Shown: in pieces, positions 1 through 7,503 of the stretch | Position numbering within the stretch: the first letter of the stretch is position 1 | Layout of the letters: each line of letters begins with the position of its first letter | Assembly (NCBI GenBank): GCA_018822105.1 | Contig: JAHJLB010000001.1 | Location: forward strand, 62,001-126,000 | Direction of reading: 5' to 3' | Source: Pseudomonadota bacterium | Lineage (GTDB): Bacteria; Desulfobacterota; Desulfovibrionia; Desulfovibrionales; Desulfovibrionaceae | DNA: 64,000 nt | The notes under the pieces: generated by a model | What the model was told of the DNA's origin: nothing | Seen by the model: only the letters and a program-made list of their open reading frames with translations | Databases searched by the model: none | Translations under genes and position numbers: made by a program

Positions 1-1837
1 GGCGGTCGGCGGAGACGTTGAGGGACAGGCTGCCGAACACGGCCACGCGCGGTGCCGGCAAAAGCTGTGCGTGATCCAGGCCCTTGCGCGCGTTGTCCAG
101 GGCGTCGGCCTTGGGCAGGTGCAGGAAGGGATGCCCGGCCAGGCCCACGGCCAGGTCCAGGCCGTGCTCCTCGGCGGCCAGGCGGCACAGCTCAAGGACG
201 CGCGCCTCCACCTCCGCCGGGTCCGCGCCGGGCAGGAAATGCACCAGCCCGCCAAGGCCGAAGCGGCCCCCGGCGGCCCGTGCGGGCTTTTCGCCGGGCC
301 GGGCGGGCGAACAGCCCGCATCCTGCAGGAGCACGCGCTCGGCCAGGGCCGCCACCTGGGCCACCGCAGCGTCCAGGCGCTGCTGGAGCCCGCCGGTCCT
401 GCCGCCCGGGGCGTCCGCGGGCAGGCTGGCCAGGGGCTGGTCGGCGCGGGAGTCCTGGATGCGCGTCAGCACCACGCAGAAGCGCTCCGAGCGCGGGCGC
501 GCGCGGGCGAAGAAGGCCAGAAAGTCGCGGTAGCCGTAAAGCCCGGTGAGCATGTCGCGGCGGGGCTGGGCGTTGTCCTGGGCGTTGTCCTGGGAGGCGA
601 AGAGGCTGTCGCGCTCCTGGATGAGGGTCAGCTGGTCGCCGGGCTCCGGGACCCAGGCCGGGTCGCCGGCGTGGAGCACCTCGGCGAAGGACATGTCCTC
701 CTGCACCTCGGAGAGCACGATCTCGCTCTTGTACAGGGTGGGCGAGCGGCCCAGGAGCCGCTCATCCCCGGAAAGCCGGGCCTCCAGGGTGCGCTGCTGG
801 AACCGGGGCGACCAGACGAGGTAGCGCAGGCCCTCCTGCGCGCCCACGCTGCGGCCCAGGCTCACGGCCAGGCGCTGCATGGGCAGCACGTCCAGGATGC
901 GCCCGCCGGTCTTGAGGATCTCGCCGAAGCCGAAGACCCGGTTGCGGCCGTGGTCCTTGGAGGCGCCCACGGCCTTGCCCGCTGCGCGCATGAGGATGCG
1001 CGCCTGCTCGCGCGGGGTGCGCTGGAACTGCCGCCCGCGCAGGCTCTGGGGGTAATTGGCGTAGCCCAGGCTGGCCGTGACCCCGATGTTGTCGCCCGTG
1101 ACCTCGTCCTGGAAGCTGAGGCGGCTGATGGCCTGGCGCACCAGTTCGGCCAGTTCGAAGCAGGTCTTGGGGCTGGCGTCCGGGGCCAGCAGGGCGAAGG
1201 TGTCGTTGTGGATGCGCGCGGCGGTGACGTGGCGCGGGCAGGCCCCGGCGATGGCCTGGCCCACCTGGGCGTTGATGCTGTCGCCCACCTGGTAGCCGTA
1301 GCGCTCGTTGATCCACTGGAAGGAGTCCAGGTCGAGCAGGATGACGCCCAGGGATGCGCTGAAGCCCTGGAGCTCCGGGTCGGAGCGGCCGCCGGTGGTG
1401 GCCTCCAGGCTGTGCTGGATCAGGTCGATCTCCTGGGTCAGGCTCTGCAGGAAATGTTCGCGGTTGGCCAGGCCCGTGAGGGCGTCGGTGACGCTGCGCT
1501 TGTAGAGCAGGAGCTTCTCCAGCACGGCCGTGGCCAGAAGCTGGAGCACGGGCGGCAGGGCCCTGGGCGCGGCCAGGCGCACCCCGCGCGCCACGAAGAC
1601 CCCCAGGGTCTCGCCGCGCAGCACCAAAGGCAGCGCCAGCTCCCTGGCCTTGTGGTCATAGCGCAGCGCCGGGCAGGGGTCGCCCTGGCGCGGGAAGAAC
1701 AGGCTGTAGGAGGCGAAGGGCAGGAACGCCTGCACCCCGTGCTGCAGGGCGTGCTCGAAGTCGATGAGGTCCTGCCTGGTCAGGCTGACGGTCCTGTCAA
1801 CGATGGTGGCGGCGAGGATATCGGCTGGGGAGCGCAT
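1..1837 (-). CDS. GGDEF-family protein with two degenerate GGDEF-like domains, 3' end outside window
   Basis: The gene is read on the minus strand from ATG at 1837 (GGGAG just upstream) and runs off the left edge, so the C-terminus is missing; about 612 residues are visible. Residues 1-110 look GAF-like. A diguanylate cyclase fold follows: DALTGLANR at 118-126 and LLDLDSFQWINERYGYQVGD near 167-186. The catalytic GGDEF position reads HNDTF (about 210-214), so cyclase activity is doubtful. A second domain starts with DMLTGLYGY (about 428-436) and has GLGGL (about 527-531) where GGDEF should be. By family logic it may bind c-di-GMP or GTP, or act as a scaffold; that is inference. It is divergent from panC. 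Confidence 0.8.
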   Translation of the reverse strand, partial: MRSPADILAATIVDRTVSLTRQDLIDFEHALQHGVQAFLPFASYSLFFPRQGDPCPALRYDHKARELALPLVLRGETLGVFVARGVRLAAPRALPPVLQLLATAVLEKLLLYKRSVTDALTGLANREHFLQSLTQEIDLIQHSLEATTGGRSDPELQGFSASLGVILLDLDSFQWINERYGYQVGDSINAQVGQAIAGACPRHVTAARIHNDTFALLAPDASPKTCFELAELVRQAISRLSFQDEVTGDNIGVTASLGYANYPQSLRGRQFQRTPREQARILMRAAGKAVGASKDHGRNRVFGFGEILKTGGRILDVLPMQRLAVSLGRSVGAQEGLRYLVWSPRFQQRTLEARLSGDERLLGRSPTLYKSEIVLSEVQEDMSFAEVLHAGDPAWVPEPGDQLTLIQERDSLFASQDNAQDNAQPRRDMLTGLYGYRDFLAFFARARPRSERFCVVLTRIQDSRADQPLASLPADAPGGRTGGLQQRLDAAVAQVAALAERVLLQDAGCSPARPGEKPARAAGGRFGLGGLVHFLPGADPAEVEARVLELCRLAAEEHGLDLAVGLAGHPFLHLPKADALDNARKGLDHAQLLPAPRVAVFGSLSLNVSADR

Positions 1838-1960
1838 GTGCGTCTCCCTACCTTGAGCCGGGGCGCAGCACAAGAGCCTGCCCGCCGCGGCCCGGAAATA
1901 TCTGTGGACAGCGCGGCGGCTTCATGCCAAGGCTGCCTTTCGAAAGGCTTACCCCCTGAG

Positions 1961-2815
1961 ATGAACATGGACCTCCTCGTCGACCCCGCACCCCTCCGCC
2001 AGCAGTGCCAGAAGTGGCGCTCCCAGGGCCTGGGCATCGCCCTGGTGCCGACCATGGGCTTTCTGCACGCCGGGCATCTGTCCCTGTTCGACCATGCGCG
2101 CACCCTGGCCGGGCGCCTGGTGGTGAGCATCTTCGTCAATCCCGCCCAGTTCGGCCCCGGCGAGGACCTGGACCGCTACCCGCGCGACCTGCCCCGCGAC
2201 CTGGAGCTGTGCCGCGCCCATGGCGTCGACCTTGTCTTCGCGCCGGAGCCTGGGGCCATGTACCACCCGGACCACGCCGCCTGGATCGACGTGCCGGAGC
2301 TTGGGGCCGGGCTCTGCGGGGCCTCGCGGCCAGGCCATTTCCGGGGCGTGTGCACCGTGGTGGCCAAGCTCTTCGGCCTGGTGCGGCCCCATGTGGCCGT
2401 GTTCGGGGAAAAGGACTGGCAGCAGCTGGCCATCCTCCGGCGCATGACGCGCGACCTGGAGCTGGGCGTCACCATCGTGGGCCGGCCCATCTTCCGCGAG
2501 CCCGACGGCCTGGCCCTGAGCTCGCGCAACGTGAACCTGACGCCGGAGGAGCGCGCCGGCGCCCCGGCCATCCGCCAGGGGCTCCTGCTCGTGCAAAAGG
2601 CCGCGCGCGCAGGCCAGCTTGACGCCGCCGCCCTGGGCCTTATCTTCCGTCGGCACCTGGCCGAAAAGCTGCCGGCGGCCCGCCTGGACTACGCCGAGTT
2701 CGTGCACCCCGAGGCCCTGACCCCGGCGGCGCGCCTGGAGGCTCCCGCGCTCCTCGCCGTGGCGGTGTTCTTGGGACGCGTGCGCCTTATAGACAATATC
2801 CTGCTGGAGGTATAA
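1961..2815 (+). CDS. panC: Pantothenate synthetase (pantoate--beta-alanine ligase)
   Basis: PanC joins pantoate and beta-alanine with ATP to make pantothenate, the vitamin B5 precursor of CoA, in the cytoplasm. The 284-aa product has the usual family length. It shows the nucleotide-binding start PTMGFLHAGHLSLF (HxGH signature), the pantoate loop SIFVNPAQFGPGEDL, the GEKDWQQL segment and the REPDGLALSSRN motif, all diagnostic. Two in-frame ATGs (1961, 1967) are possible; neither has a strong ribosome-binding site. It is followed 6 nt later by panD, which makes the beta-alanine substrate, then metK, and the three probably form one transcript ending at the terminator at 4403. Confidence 0.95.
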   Translation: MNMDLLVDPAPLRQQCQKWRSQGLGIALVPTMGFLHAGHLSLFDHARTLAGRLVVSIFVNPAQFGPGEDLDRYPRDLPRDLELCRAHGVDLVFAPEPGAMYHPDHAAWIDVPELGAGLCGASRPGHFRGVCTVVAKLFGLVRPHVAVFGEKDWQQLAILRRMTRDLELGVTIVGRPIFREPDGLALSSRNVNLTPEERAGAPAIRQGLLLVQKAARAGQLDAAALGLIFRRHLAEKLPAARLDYAEFVHPEALTPAARLEAPALLAVAVFLGRVRLIDNILLEV

Positions 2816-2821
2816 AAGCTC

Positions 2822-3175
2822 TTGCCCAGACGGACTTTCCTAAGCGCCAAGATCCACGGGGCCACCCTCACCTCGGTGAATTTGGACTACGAGGGCAGCA
2901 TCTCCGTGGACGTTGCGCTGCTCGAAGCGGTGGGGATCCTGCCCTTTGAGCGCATTGACGTGTACAACCTGGCCAACGGCGAGCGGCTGACCACCTACGC
3001 CATTCCCGGAGCGCCCGGCGAGATCTGCCTCAACGGAGCGGCAGCCCACAAGGGCAAGGTTGGGCAGAAGGTCATCTTAGCGACATATCTGGAGCTTGAA
3101 CCCGAGGAGATACCCGGACACAGGCCCAGTGTGATTCGAGTGGACGCCGCCAACAGGCCCGAGGCGGCGCACTGA
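2822..3175 (+). CDS. panD: Aspartate 1-decarboxylase (pyruvoyl enzyme precursor)
   Basis: PanD decarboxylates L-aspartate to beta-alanine for PanC. The product is 117 aa and the start is TTG, with GGAGG 11 nt upstream at the end of panC. The self-cleavage site is visible as DYEGSIS: cleavage falls between Gly25 and Ser26, and Ser26 becomes the pyruvoyl group. Other family hallmarks are the N-terminal RTFLSAKIH, the Lys at position 10, and NGAAAH in the C-terminal half. The short spacing to panC argues for coupled expression of both pantothenate genes. Confidence 0.95.
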   Translation: MPRRTFLSAKIHGATLTSVNLDYEGSISVDVALLEAVGILPFERIDVYNLANGERLTTYAIPGAPGEICLNGAAAHKGKVGQKVILATYLELEPEEIPGHRPSVIRVDAANRPEAAH

Positions 3176-3208
3176 TCCAAATCTTACCTGATATACTGGA
3201 GGACTTGC

Positions 3209-4378
3209 ATGATTTCACCGAAAAGCCGTTACATGTTCACGTCCGAGTCCGTCACCGAGGGACACCCGGACAAGGTGGCCGACGCCATCTCCGACGCCGT
3301 CCTTGACGCCCTCATCGGCCCGGACCCCGCCTCGCGCGTGGCCTGCGAAACCCTGGTCACCACCGGCATGGCCTTCATCGCCGGCGAGATCACCACCAAG
3401 GCCTACGCCGACCTGCCGACCATCGTGCGCGAGACCGTGAAGGAGATCGGCTACAACAGCTCCGAGATGGGCTACGACTACGCCACCTGCGCGGTCATGT
3501 CCTCCATCGACAAGCAGAGCGCCGACATCGCCCAGGGCGTGGACCGCGTGAAGCCCGAGGACCAGGGCGCCGGCGACCAGGGCATGATGTTCGGCTTCGC
3601 CTCCAAGGAGACCCCCACGCTGATGCCCGCGCCCATCTACTACGCGCACCAGCTCTCCCAGCGCCTGACCTTCGTGCGCAAGCAGGGCATCCTGAAGTTC
3701 CTGCGCCCCGACGGCAAGACCCAGGTGGCCGTGGAATACGAGCACGGCAAGCCCGTGCGCATCGACAACGTGGTCGTCTCGGCCCAGCACGACGAATCCA
3801 TCGCCCACGCCGACCTGGTCGAGGCCATCAAGAAAGAGGTCATCTACGCCACGCTGCCGCAGAACCTCATCGACGACAAGCTGAAGATCTACGTGAACCC
3901 CACCGGCCGCTTCGTCATCGGCGGACCTGTGGGCGACTGCGGCCTCACCGGCCGCAAGATCATCCAGGACACCTACGGCGGCGCGGGCGCCCACGGCGGC
4001 GGCGCCTTCTCCGGCAAGGACCCCTCCAAGGTGGACCGCTCCGGCGCGTACATGGCGCGCTATGTGGCCAAGAACATCGTGGCCGCCGGCCTGGGCGAAA
4101 TCGCCGAGGTCCAGATCGCCTACGCCATCGGCGTGGCCGAGCCCGTGAGCGTGGTCTGCACCACCCACGGCACCGGCCAGGTGGCCGACGACGTGCTGAC
4201 CAAGGCCGTGCGCGAGGTCTTCGACCTCAGGCCCTACTTCATCCTGAAGCGCCTGGACCTGCGCCGCCCCATCTACCGCCTGACCACCAACTACGGCCAC
4301 TTCGGCCGCGAGCTGCCGGAATTCACCTGGGAGGCCACCGACGCTGCGGCCGACCTGAAGACGGCCTGCAAGGTCTAG
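3209..4378 (+). CDS. metK: S-adenosylmethionine synthetase
   Basis: MetK makes S-adenosylmethionine from methionine and ATP. The 389-aa product has the normal length and carries both family signatures: [12 protein letters not shown] in the N-terminal half, and the glycine-rich [20 protein letters not shown]-loop-like segment near residue 260. The N-terminal [12 protein letters not shown] supplies the ATP-binding His and metal-binding residues. The start ATG has a strong GGAGG 8 nt upstream. It lies 33 nt behind panD and is followed by an intrinsic terminator. No SAM riboswitch is seen in the short upstream gap. Confidence 0.97.
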   Translation: MISPKSRYMFTSESVTEGHPDKVADAISDAVLDALIGPDPASRVACETLVTTGMAFIAGEITTKAYADLPTIVRETVKEIGYNSSEMGYDYATCAVMSSIDKQSADIAQGVDRVKPEDQGAGDQGMMFGFASKETPTLMPAPIYYAHQLSQRLTFVRKQGILKFLRPDGKTQVAVEYEHGKPVRIDNVVVSAQHDESIAHADLVEAIKKEVIYATLPQNLIDDKLKIYVNPTGRFVIGGPVGDCGLTGRKIIQDTYGGAGAHGGGAFSGKDPSKVDRSGAYMARYVAKNIVAAGLGEIAEVQIAYAIGVAEPVSVVCTTHGTGQVADDVLTKAVREVFDLRPYFILKRLDLRRPIYRLTTNYGHFGRELPEFTWEATDAAADLKTACKV

Positions 4379-4402
4379 CCTTCCCTCCGACCAGAAACGC
4401 CA

Positions 4403-4440
4403 GCGGGGCGGGGAGTCTACAGCTCCCCGCCCCGCTTTTT
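4403..4440 (+). terminator. Intrinsic terminator after metK
   Basis: GCGGGGCGGGGAG pairs perfectly with CTCCCCGCCCCGC across a 7-nt loop and is followed by TTTTT. It closes the panC-panD-metK unit. Confidence 0.9.
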
Positions 4441-4490
4441 ATCGGCCTGGGCGCCCGGCGCGGGCGCCGCCCCCGCGGCAGCGGAAGGGC

Positions 4491-5123
4491 TCAGGCCGCC
4501 GGGGGCGGAGCCCCATATCCTTCCGCCGGCTCCGGCCGCAGCTGCAGCCCCCAGCGCCGGGCCGCGGCCAGCCACAGCCGCCAGCACAGCCAGCCCATGC
4601 CCAGGCCCAGGAGCCAGCCGCCGAGGATGTCCGTGGGGTAGTGCTTGCCCAGGTAGATGCGCGACCAGCCCACCAGCAGCGGCAGGGCCCAGATGCCCCG
4701 GCGCAGGCGCGGCCAGAACATGGCCGCAAGCAGGGCCAGGGCCGCGGAGTTGGCGGCGTGGGCCGAGGGGAAGGAGGTGCCGCGCTCGCGGTCCGGGGCC
4801 AGGTCCGCGGGCAGGCGTTGCCACTGGCCGGACTCCTGGCGGAAGGTGCCGCCCACGGCGTTTTCCGGGCGCAGGCGGCCCACGCCGTGCTTGACCTGGT
4901 TGGTGGCCAGGTCGCTTAGGCCCATGGCCAGCACCAAAAGCATGAAGTACAAAGCCTGGCCCTTGTCGCGCAGCCTGCAGCGCCACACCAGCAGCCCGGC
5001 CAGGAGGGCGAAGAGCAGCGCGCGGGAGGAGAACAGCGGCAGGGCCAGGTCCAGCACGGGCGCGCGCCAGTCCTGGTTCAGCAGCAGCAGCAGGGCGTGG
5101 TCCAGGGCGGGGGTGGGGAACAT
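4491..5123 (-). CDS. PAP2-superfamily membrane phosphatase
   Basis: A 210-aa integral membrane protein with the three PAP2 (type 2 phosphatidic acid phosphatase) motifs in order: KHGVGRLRP, SFPSAH and SRIYLGKHYPTD. These provide the catalytic His pair and the phosphate-binding Arg/Lys residues. Several hydrophobic segments surround them, with the active site expected on the outer face of the inner membrane. Likely substrates are lipid (pyro)phosphates such as undecaprenyl pyrophosphate or lipid A phosphate, but the sequence does not decide which. The start at 5123 is chosen for its AAGGAG site. It is divergent from the glycosyltransferase pair, consistent with an envelope role. Confidence 0.85.
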   Translation of the reverse strand: MFPTPALDHALLLLLNQDWRAPVLDLALPLFSSRALLFALLAGLLVWRCRLRDKGQALYFMLLVLAMGLSDLATNQVKHGVGRLRPENAVGGTFRQESGQWQRLPADLAPDRERGTSFPSAHAANSAALALLAAMFWPRLRRGIWALPLLVGWSRIYLGKHYPTDILGGWLLGLGMGWLCWRLWLAAARRWGLQLRPEPAEGYGAPPPAA

Positions 5124-5262
5124 GGGCTGGCTCCTTGGGTATGGCAAGGCGTGCCCGCGCGAAGGCCGGACCCTCCGCCTATGCCCCAGGCCCGCCCGGC
5201 TTGTCAAGGCCCGGGATTTCGTTCAAGACTGCGGCCACCGCGAACCACCGGAGAATGTGCAG

Positions 5263-6402
5263 ATGCCCAGAATCGCCCTGACCATGCCCCGCCTGGGCCT
5301 TTACGGAGGCGCCGAGGGCTTTGGCTGGCGGCTGGCCGAGGCCCTGGCCGCCGAGGGCCACGCCGTGGACTTCCTCTGCGGCCGCGCCGAGGGCCGACTC
5401 CCGGGGGGGGTGCGGCCCGTGGTCCTGGGTCGTCCGCCCCTGGGCCGCGCGCTGAAGAACCTCTGGTTCGCCCATGCCGTGGAGAGGCGTTTGGCCCGCG
5501 AGGGCTATGACCTGGTCATCGGCCTGGGCCGCACCTGGACCCAGGACCTCCTGCGCGTGGGCGGCGGGCCGCAAAGCGTCTTCAACGAGCTGACGGAAGC
5601 GGCCCACGGCTCCTCCCCGGCGCGGCTGTTCAAGCGCCTGCGCCGCGCCGTGTCGCCGTCCTCGGCGGTCATCGCCTGGCTGGAGGCCCGGCAGTTCGAC
5701 GCCCCGGCCAGCGCCGCCCAGCACATCGTCTGCGTGTCCGACCTGGTGCGCGACTGGCTGCTCCGGGCGCACCCGGCGCTCGATCCGGCGCGGGTCAGCG
5801 TGGTCTACAACCGCCCGGACCTGGCGCGCTTCGCGCCGCTGGCCCCGGAACGCCGGGCCCTGCTGCGCTCGGCCCAAGGCCTCGGCGACTTGGACACCGT
5901 GGTCTGCACCGCGGGCACCAATTTCGCCCTCAAGGGCGTGGGCACCCTCATCCGCGCCCTGGCCCTCCTGCCGCCGCAATTCCATCTGGCCGTGGCCGGG
6001 GGGCGCGGGCCGGGCCGCTGGCTGGCCCTGGCCAGGGAGCTCGGCGTTGCCCAGCGCGTGCGCTTCGCGGGCAAGGTGGACGACATGCCCGGCTTCTACG
6101 GCGCCTCCGACGTCTTCGCCCTGCCGACCTATTACGACGCCTGCTCCAACGCCGTGCTGGAGGCCCTGGCCTGCGGCCTGCCGTCCATCTCCAGCAGCCG
6201 CAACGGCAGCGCCGTGTTCGTGCCCGAGCGCCATGTCCTGGCCGACCCGGCCGACGCCCGGGGCCTGGCCCGGCTCATCCGGGAGGCCGCTGCGGAAAAG
6301 GACCGCCCGGCCTTTGTCTGGCCCGACGACCGGCCCTGCGGCCTTGAGCCCTATCTGGAGATGGTGCGCGGCCTGCTGGCCCGGAAGGGGGTGCGGCCAT
6401 GA
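5263..6402 (+). CDS. GT4-family glycosyltransferase, WaaG-like
   Basis: A 379-aa GT-B fold glycosyltransferase. The N-terminus (ALTMPRLGLYGGAEGFG) has the glycine loop that binds the acceptor side; the C-terminal half has KGVGTLIRAL, FAGKVDDMPGFYGASDVF and NAVLEALACGLPSI, typical of family GT4 enzymes such as LPS-core WaaG. In the E-x7-E donor motif the first Glu appears as Asp (YYDACSN...LEAL). The start is ATG 5263 with GGAGAA upstream. It overlaps the next glycosyltransferase by 4 nt (ATGA), so the two are translationally coupled and probably extend the same surface glycan. Donor and acceptor cannot be told from sequence. Confidence 0.85.
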   Translation: MPRIALTMPRLGLYGGAEGFGWRLAEALAAEGHAVDFLCGRAEGRLPGGVRPVVLGRPPLGRALKNLWFAHAVERRLAREGYDLVIGLGRTWTQDLLRVGGGPQSVFNELTEAAHGSSPARLFKRLRRAVSPSSAVIAWLEARQFDAPASAAQHIVCVSDLVRDWLLRAHPALDPARVSVVYNRPDLARFAPLAPERRALLRSAQGLGDLDTVVCTAGTNFALKGVGTLIRALALLPPQFHLAVAGGRGPGRWLALARELGVAQRVRFAGKVDDMPGFYGASDVFALPTYYDACSNAVLEALACGLPSISSSRNGSAVFVPERHVLADPADARGLARLIREAAAEKDRPAFVWPDDRPCGLEPYLEMVRGLLARKGVRP

Positions 6403-7445
6403 GCGGCCCGGCCGGGCCGGCCGGCCTGCTCGACGTCCTGTTCCTGACCCCGTCGGGCGAGACCCTGCCCAGCGTGCGCTTCCGGGTGCTGCCCTTTGTG
6501 GAGGCGGGCCGGGCCTCCGGACTGGCCGTGGACTGGCGGCGCGTCCCCAAGGCCATCCACAAGCGCCTGGCCTTCCTCTTCACCCTGCCGCGCGCGCGGG
6601 TCATGGTCATCCAGCAGAAGCTCTTCGCGCCCTATGAGCTGGCCCTGATCCGCCGCCGCTGCCAGCGCCTGGTCTACGACGTGGACGACGCCCTGTGGGC
6701 CCTGCACCCCTCGGAGATCGGGCAGCCCGGCATGGCCGAGAAGTCGGCCAAGATCGCCCGGCGCTTCGCCGACACCTGCGCGCGCGTGGACCTGGTGGTG
6801 GCCGGAAACAGCTACCTGGCCGGGCGCGCTCGCGAGCACCAGCCCAACATCTTCGTGCTGCCGACGCTCATCGACACCCGCAAATACACCCCGGCCCCGC
6901 CGGACGCCGCCGCAGTCCCCCCTTTCCGCGTGGGCTGGATGGGCACCTCGGGCAACCTCTGGTTCCTGCCGGAGGTCCTGCGCGAGCTGGCCCCGCACCA
7001 GAAGCGCCTGGACATCCGCGTGGTGGCGGACAAGCCCTATGAGGGCGAGCTGGAGGGCCTGGTGCGCTTCGAGCGCTGGGGCCCGGCCCTGGAGGCCGAG
7101 CAGCTGCGCGGGTTCCAGTGCGGCCTCATGCCCTTGACCGACGACGAGTACACGCGGGGCAAATGCGGCTTCAAGATCCTGCAGTACATGGCCTCGGGCG
7201 TGGTGCCCATCGCCTCCTGCGTGGGCTTCAACCGCGAGATCATAAGCCACGGCGTGGACGGGTTCCTCGTGCAGCACCCCGGCGACTGGGCCGAATACGT
7301 GCTGCGTCTGGCCGATGACCTGGAGCTCCTTGAGCGCATGGCCTGGGCCGCGCGCAGGACCGCCGAGGACCGCTTCAGCCTGGAGGCGCGGATCCCCGGG
7401 CTGTGGTCGGCGCTGGGCGTGGGCACCGGATTCCGTCCGGGATAG
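6399..7445 (+). CDS. Glycosyltransferase, GT-B fold
   Basis: A 348-aa protein starting at an ATGA overlap with the upstream glycosyltransferase. YDVDDALW near residue 91 and GLMPLTDDEYTRGKCGFKIL with QYMASGVVPI in the C-terminal half are typical of a GT4-like family often annotated as glycosyltransferase group 1. It lacks a signal peptide or membrane segment, so it works on the cytoplasmic side. With its partner it probably modifies LPS core or another envelope glycan; the specificity is unknown. Confidence 0.8.
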   Translation: MSGPAGPAGLLDVLFLTPSGETLPSVRFRVLPFVEAGRASGLAVDWRRVPKAIHKRLAFLFTLPRARVMVIQQKLFAPYELALIRRRCQRLVYDVDDALWALHPSEIGQPGMAEKSAKIARRFADTCARVDLVVAGNSYLAGRAREHQPNIFVLPTLIDTRKYTPAPPDAAAVPPFRVGWMGTSGNLWFLPEVLRELAPHQKRLDIRVVADKPYEGELEGLVRFERWGPALEAEQLRGFQCGLMPLTDDEYTRGKCGFKILQYMASGVVPIASCVGFNREIISHGVDGFLVQHPGDWAEYVLRLADDLELLERMAWAARRTAEDRFSLEARIPGLWSALGVGTGFRPG

Positions 7446-7503
7446 GCCGGGCAAAGCGGGCTTTGCGGCTGAAAGGGCCGTGCCCGGTCGGGAGAATGGG
7501 AAA

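Noticed and set aside
71-1960. Long plus-strand open frame running into panC from position 71
   Set aside because: It is the complement of the GGDEF-like gene; residues before MNMDLL match nothing and panC has its usual length without them.
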